Source: Pseudomonas sp. p1(2021b) (lineage in GTDB: Bacteria > Pseudomonadota > Gammaproteobacteria > Pseudomonadales > Pseudomonadaceae). From it: 64,000 bases of DNA. The notes under the pieces are model-generated. The model was not told where the DNA came from, did not search any database, and saw only the letters and a list, made by a program, of their open reading frames with translations. Shown in pieces: positions 63,233-64,000 of the stretch (within the stretch, counting starts at the first letter, position 1; every line of letters begins with the position of its first letter). Made by a program: the position numbers and the translations under genes. The stretch is taken from the NCBI RefSeq assembly GCF_020151015.1, contig NZ_CP083746.1, positions 2,509,001 through 2,573,000 on the forward strand, read 5' to 3'.

Positions 63233-64000
63233 ATGAAAGTCGTCATCGCCCCCGATTCGTTCAAGGACAGCCTCGACGCTGCCGGTGTCGCCCGTGCCAT
63301 CGGCACCGGTCTGGCCGAAGTCTGGCCGGACGCGGAGCTGGTCGAATGCCCCATGGCCGACGGTGGCGAAGGCACCATGGAGGCGATCCTCGCCGCCAGC
63401 CAGGGCGAACTGCGCCGTCAGGTGGTGCGTGGCCCGCTGGGTGCGCCGGTCGAAGCCGGTTGGGGATGGCTGGCATCCAGCCGCACGGCGATCATCGAAA
63501 TGGCCCAGGCCAGCGGCCTGCAACTGGTGCCCACCGGCCAGCGCGACGCCTGCCGCAGCAGCACCTGGGGCACCGGCGAGCTGATCGCCGCCGCCCTGGC
63601 GGCCGGTGCCACGCGTATCGTCCTGGCCATCGGCGGCAGCGCCACCAACGATGGCGGCAGCGGTATGCTGCGTGCGCTGGGCTTACGCTTGCTGGATGCG
63701 AACGGCCAACCGCTGGCAGAAGGCGGGCAGGCCTTGGCCGGCCTGGCGCACATCGACGCCAGCGACCTGGACCCTCGTTTGGCGGAAGTCCAGGTGGAAG
63801 TGGCTGCCGATGTCGACAACCCCCTGTGTGGCCCCCATGGCGCTTCGGCGATCTTTGGCCCGCAAAAAGGTGCAAGCCCAGAGCAAGTGCAGGCGCTGGA
63901 CCAGGCCCTGGGGCATTTCGCCGACCATTGCGCGCAACTGCTGGGCGAAGATGTACGCGATTTCCCAGGCTGCGGTGCGGCCGGAGGCATGGGTTTCGCC
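63233..64000 (+). CDS. garK: Glycerate kinase, 3' end outside window
   Basis: The first 256 codons of a GarK/GlxK-type glycerate 2-kinase; the gene runs off the right edge. VIAPDSFKDSLDAAGVARAI is the family start, followed by CPMADGGEGTMEAIL, IGGSATNDGGSGMLRALGLR and CGPHGASAIFGPQKGAS. AGGAG lies 8 nt before the ATG. The enzyme makes 2- or 3-phosphoglycerate from D-glycerate. It follows cdaR on the same strand after 154 bp. Confidence 0.95.
   Translation, partial: MKVVIAPDSFKDSLDAAGVARAIGTGLAEVWPDAELVECPMADGGEGTMEAILAASQGELRRQVVRGPLGAPVEAGWGWLASSRTAIIEMAQASGLQLVPTGQRDACRSSTWGTGELIAAALAAGATRIVLAIGGSATNDGGSGMLRALGLRLLDANGQPLAEGGQALAGLAHIDASDLDPRLAEVQVEVAADVDNPLCGPHGASAIFGPQKGASPEQVQALDQALGHFADHCAQLLGEDVRDFPGCGAAGGMGFA

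Overview
The window looks like chromosome from a Pseudomonas of the putida group. It is GC-rich with strong third-position GC bias. It carries a palindrome close to the P. putida REP core (TTCGCGGGTAAACCCGC), and gene sets typical of the genus such as pagL, sdaA with a serine carrier, CHASE-GGDEF-EAL and gamma-glutamylated polyamine catabolism. I found no tRNA, rRNA, CRISPR array, insertion sequence or prophage. The only clearly mobile-type module is a small toxin-antitoxin pair at 43.3-44.0 kb.

Layout. (1) 1-1.9 kb: two-component pair, response regulator cut by the window edge. (2) 2.0-9.1 kb, minus strand: wecB-nfrB-nfrA-DUF4434, the counterpart of the E. coli phage N4 glycan receptor (NGR) pathway, whose synthase NfrB ends in c-di-GMP-binding MshEN-type repeats. 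(3) 9.4-12.9 kb: PACE efflux pump; an isoleucine-codon-rich leader peptide plus terminator in front of ilvA; iron alcohol dehydrogenase. (4) 13.0-18.9 kb: uncharacterised Cys/His protein, VOC protein, GapN-like dehydrogenase, CHASE-GGDEF-EAL protein. (5) 18.9-36.1 kb, minus strand: a tightly packed 15-gene Wzx/Wzy-type exopolysaccharide operon with UDP-glucuronate/galacturonate supply, two deacetylases, an acyltransferase-like protein, a glycosidase-like protein and a degenerate BY-kinase. (6) 36.4-40.6 kb: LysR regulator, L-serine dehydratase, structured leader and serine carrier. (7) 40.7-44.0 kb: PhoD-like phosphatase, lipoprotein, toxin-antitoxin. (8) 44.0-51.4 kb: putrescine to GABA to succinate genes (glutamylputrescine synthetase, binding protein, oxidase, AraC regulator, succinate semialdehyde dehydrogenase and its PtrR-like regulator). 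(9) 51.5-57.7 kb: secreted small protein, PhyH dioxygenase, lipid A deacylase PagL, universal stress protein, HisN-type phosphatase, lipoprotein, YdjM-like membrane protein. (10) 57.7-64 kb: aldo/keto reductase, Rieske-FAD reductase, sugar-acid MFS carrier, CdaR regulator and glycerate kinase (cut by the right edge).

Two themes recur. The first is surface polysaccharide under likely c-di-GMP control: the NGR locus, the EPS operon, and a GGDEF-EAL gene converging on the end of that operon. The second is catabolism of amino acids, polyamines and sugar acids with local regulators. The strongest new-looking items are the ilvA attenuation leader with an almost leaderless start, the toxin-antitoxin promoter with a palindrome exactly between -35 and -10, the degenerate kinase in the EPS operon, and the structured leader before the serine carrier.
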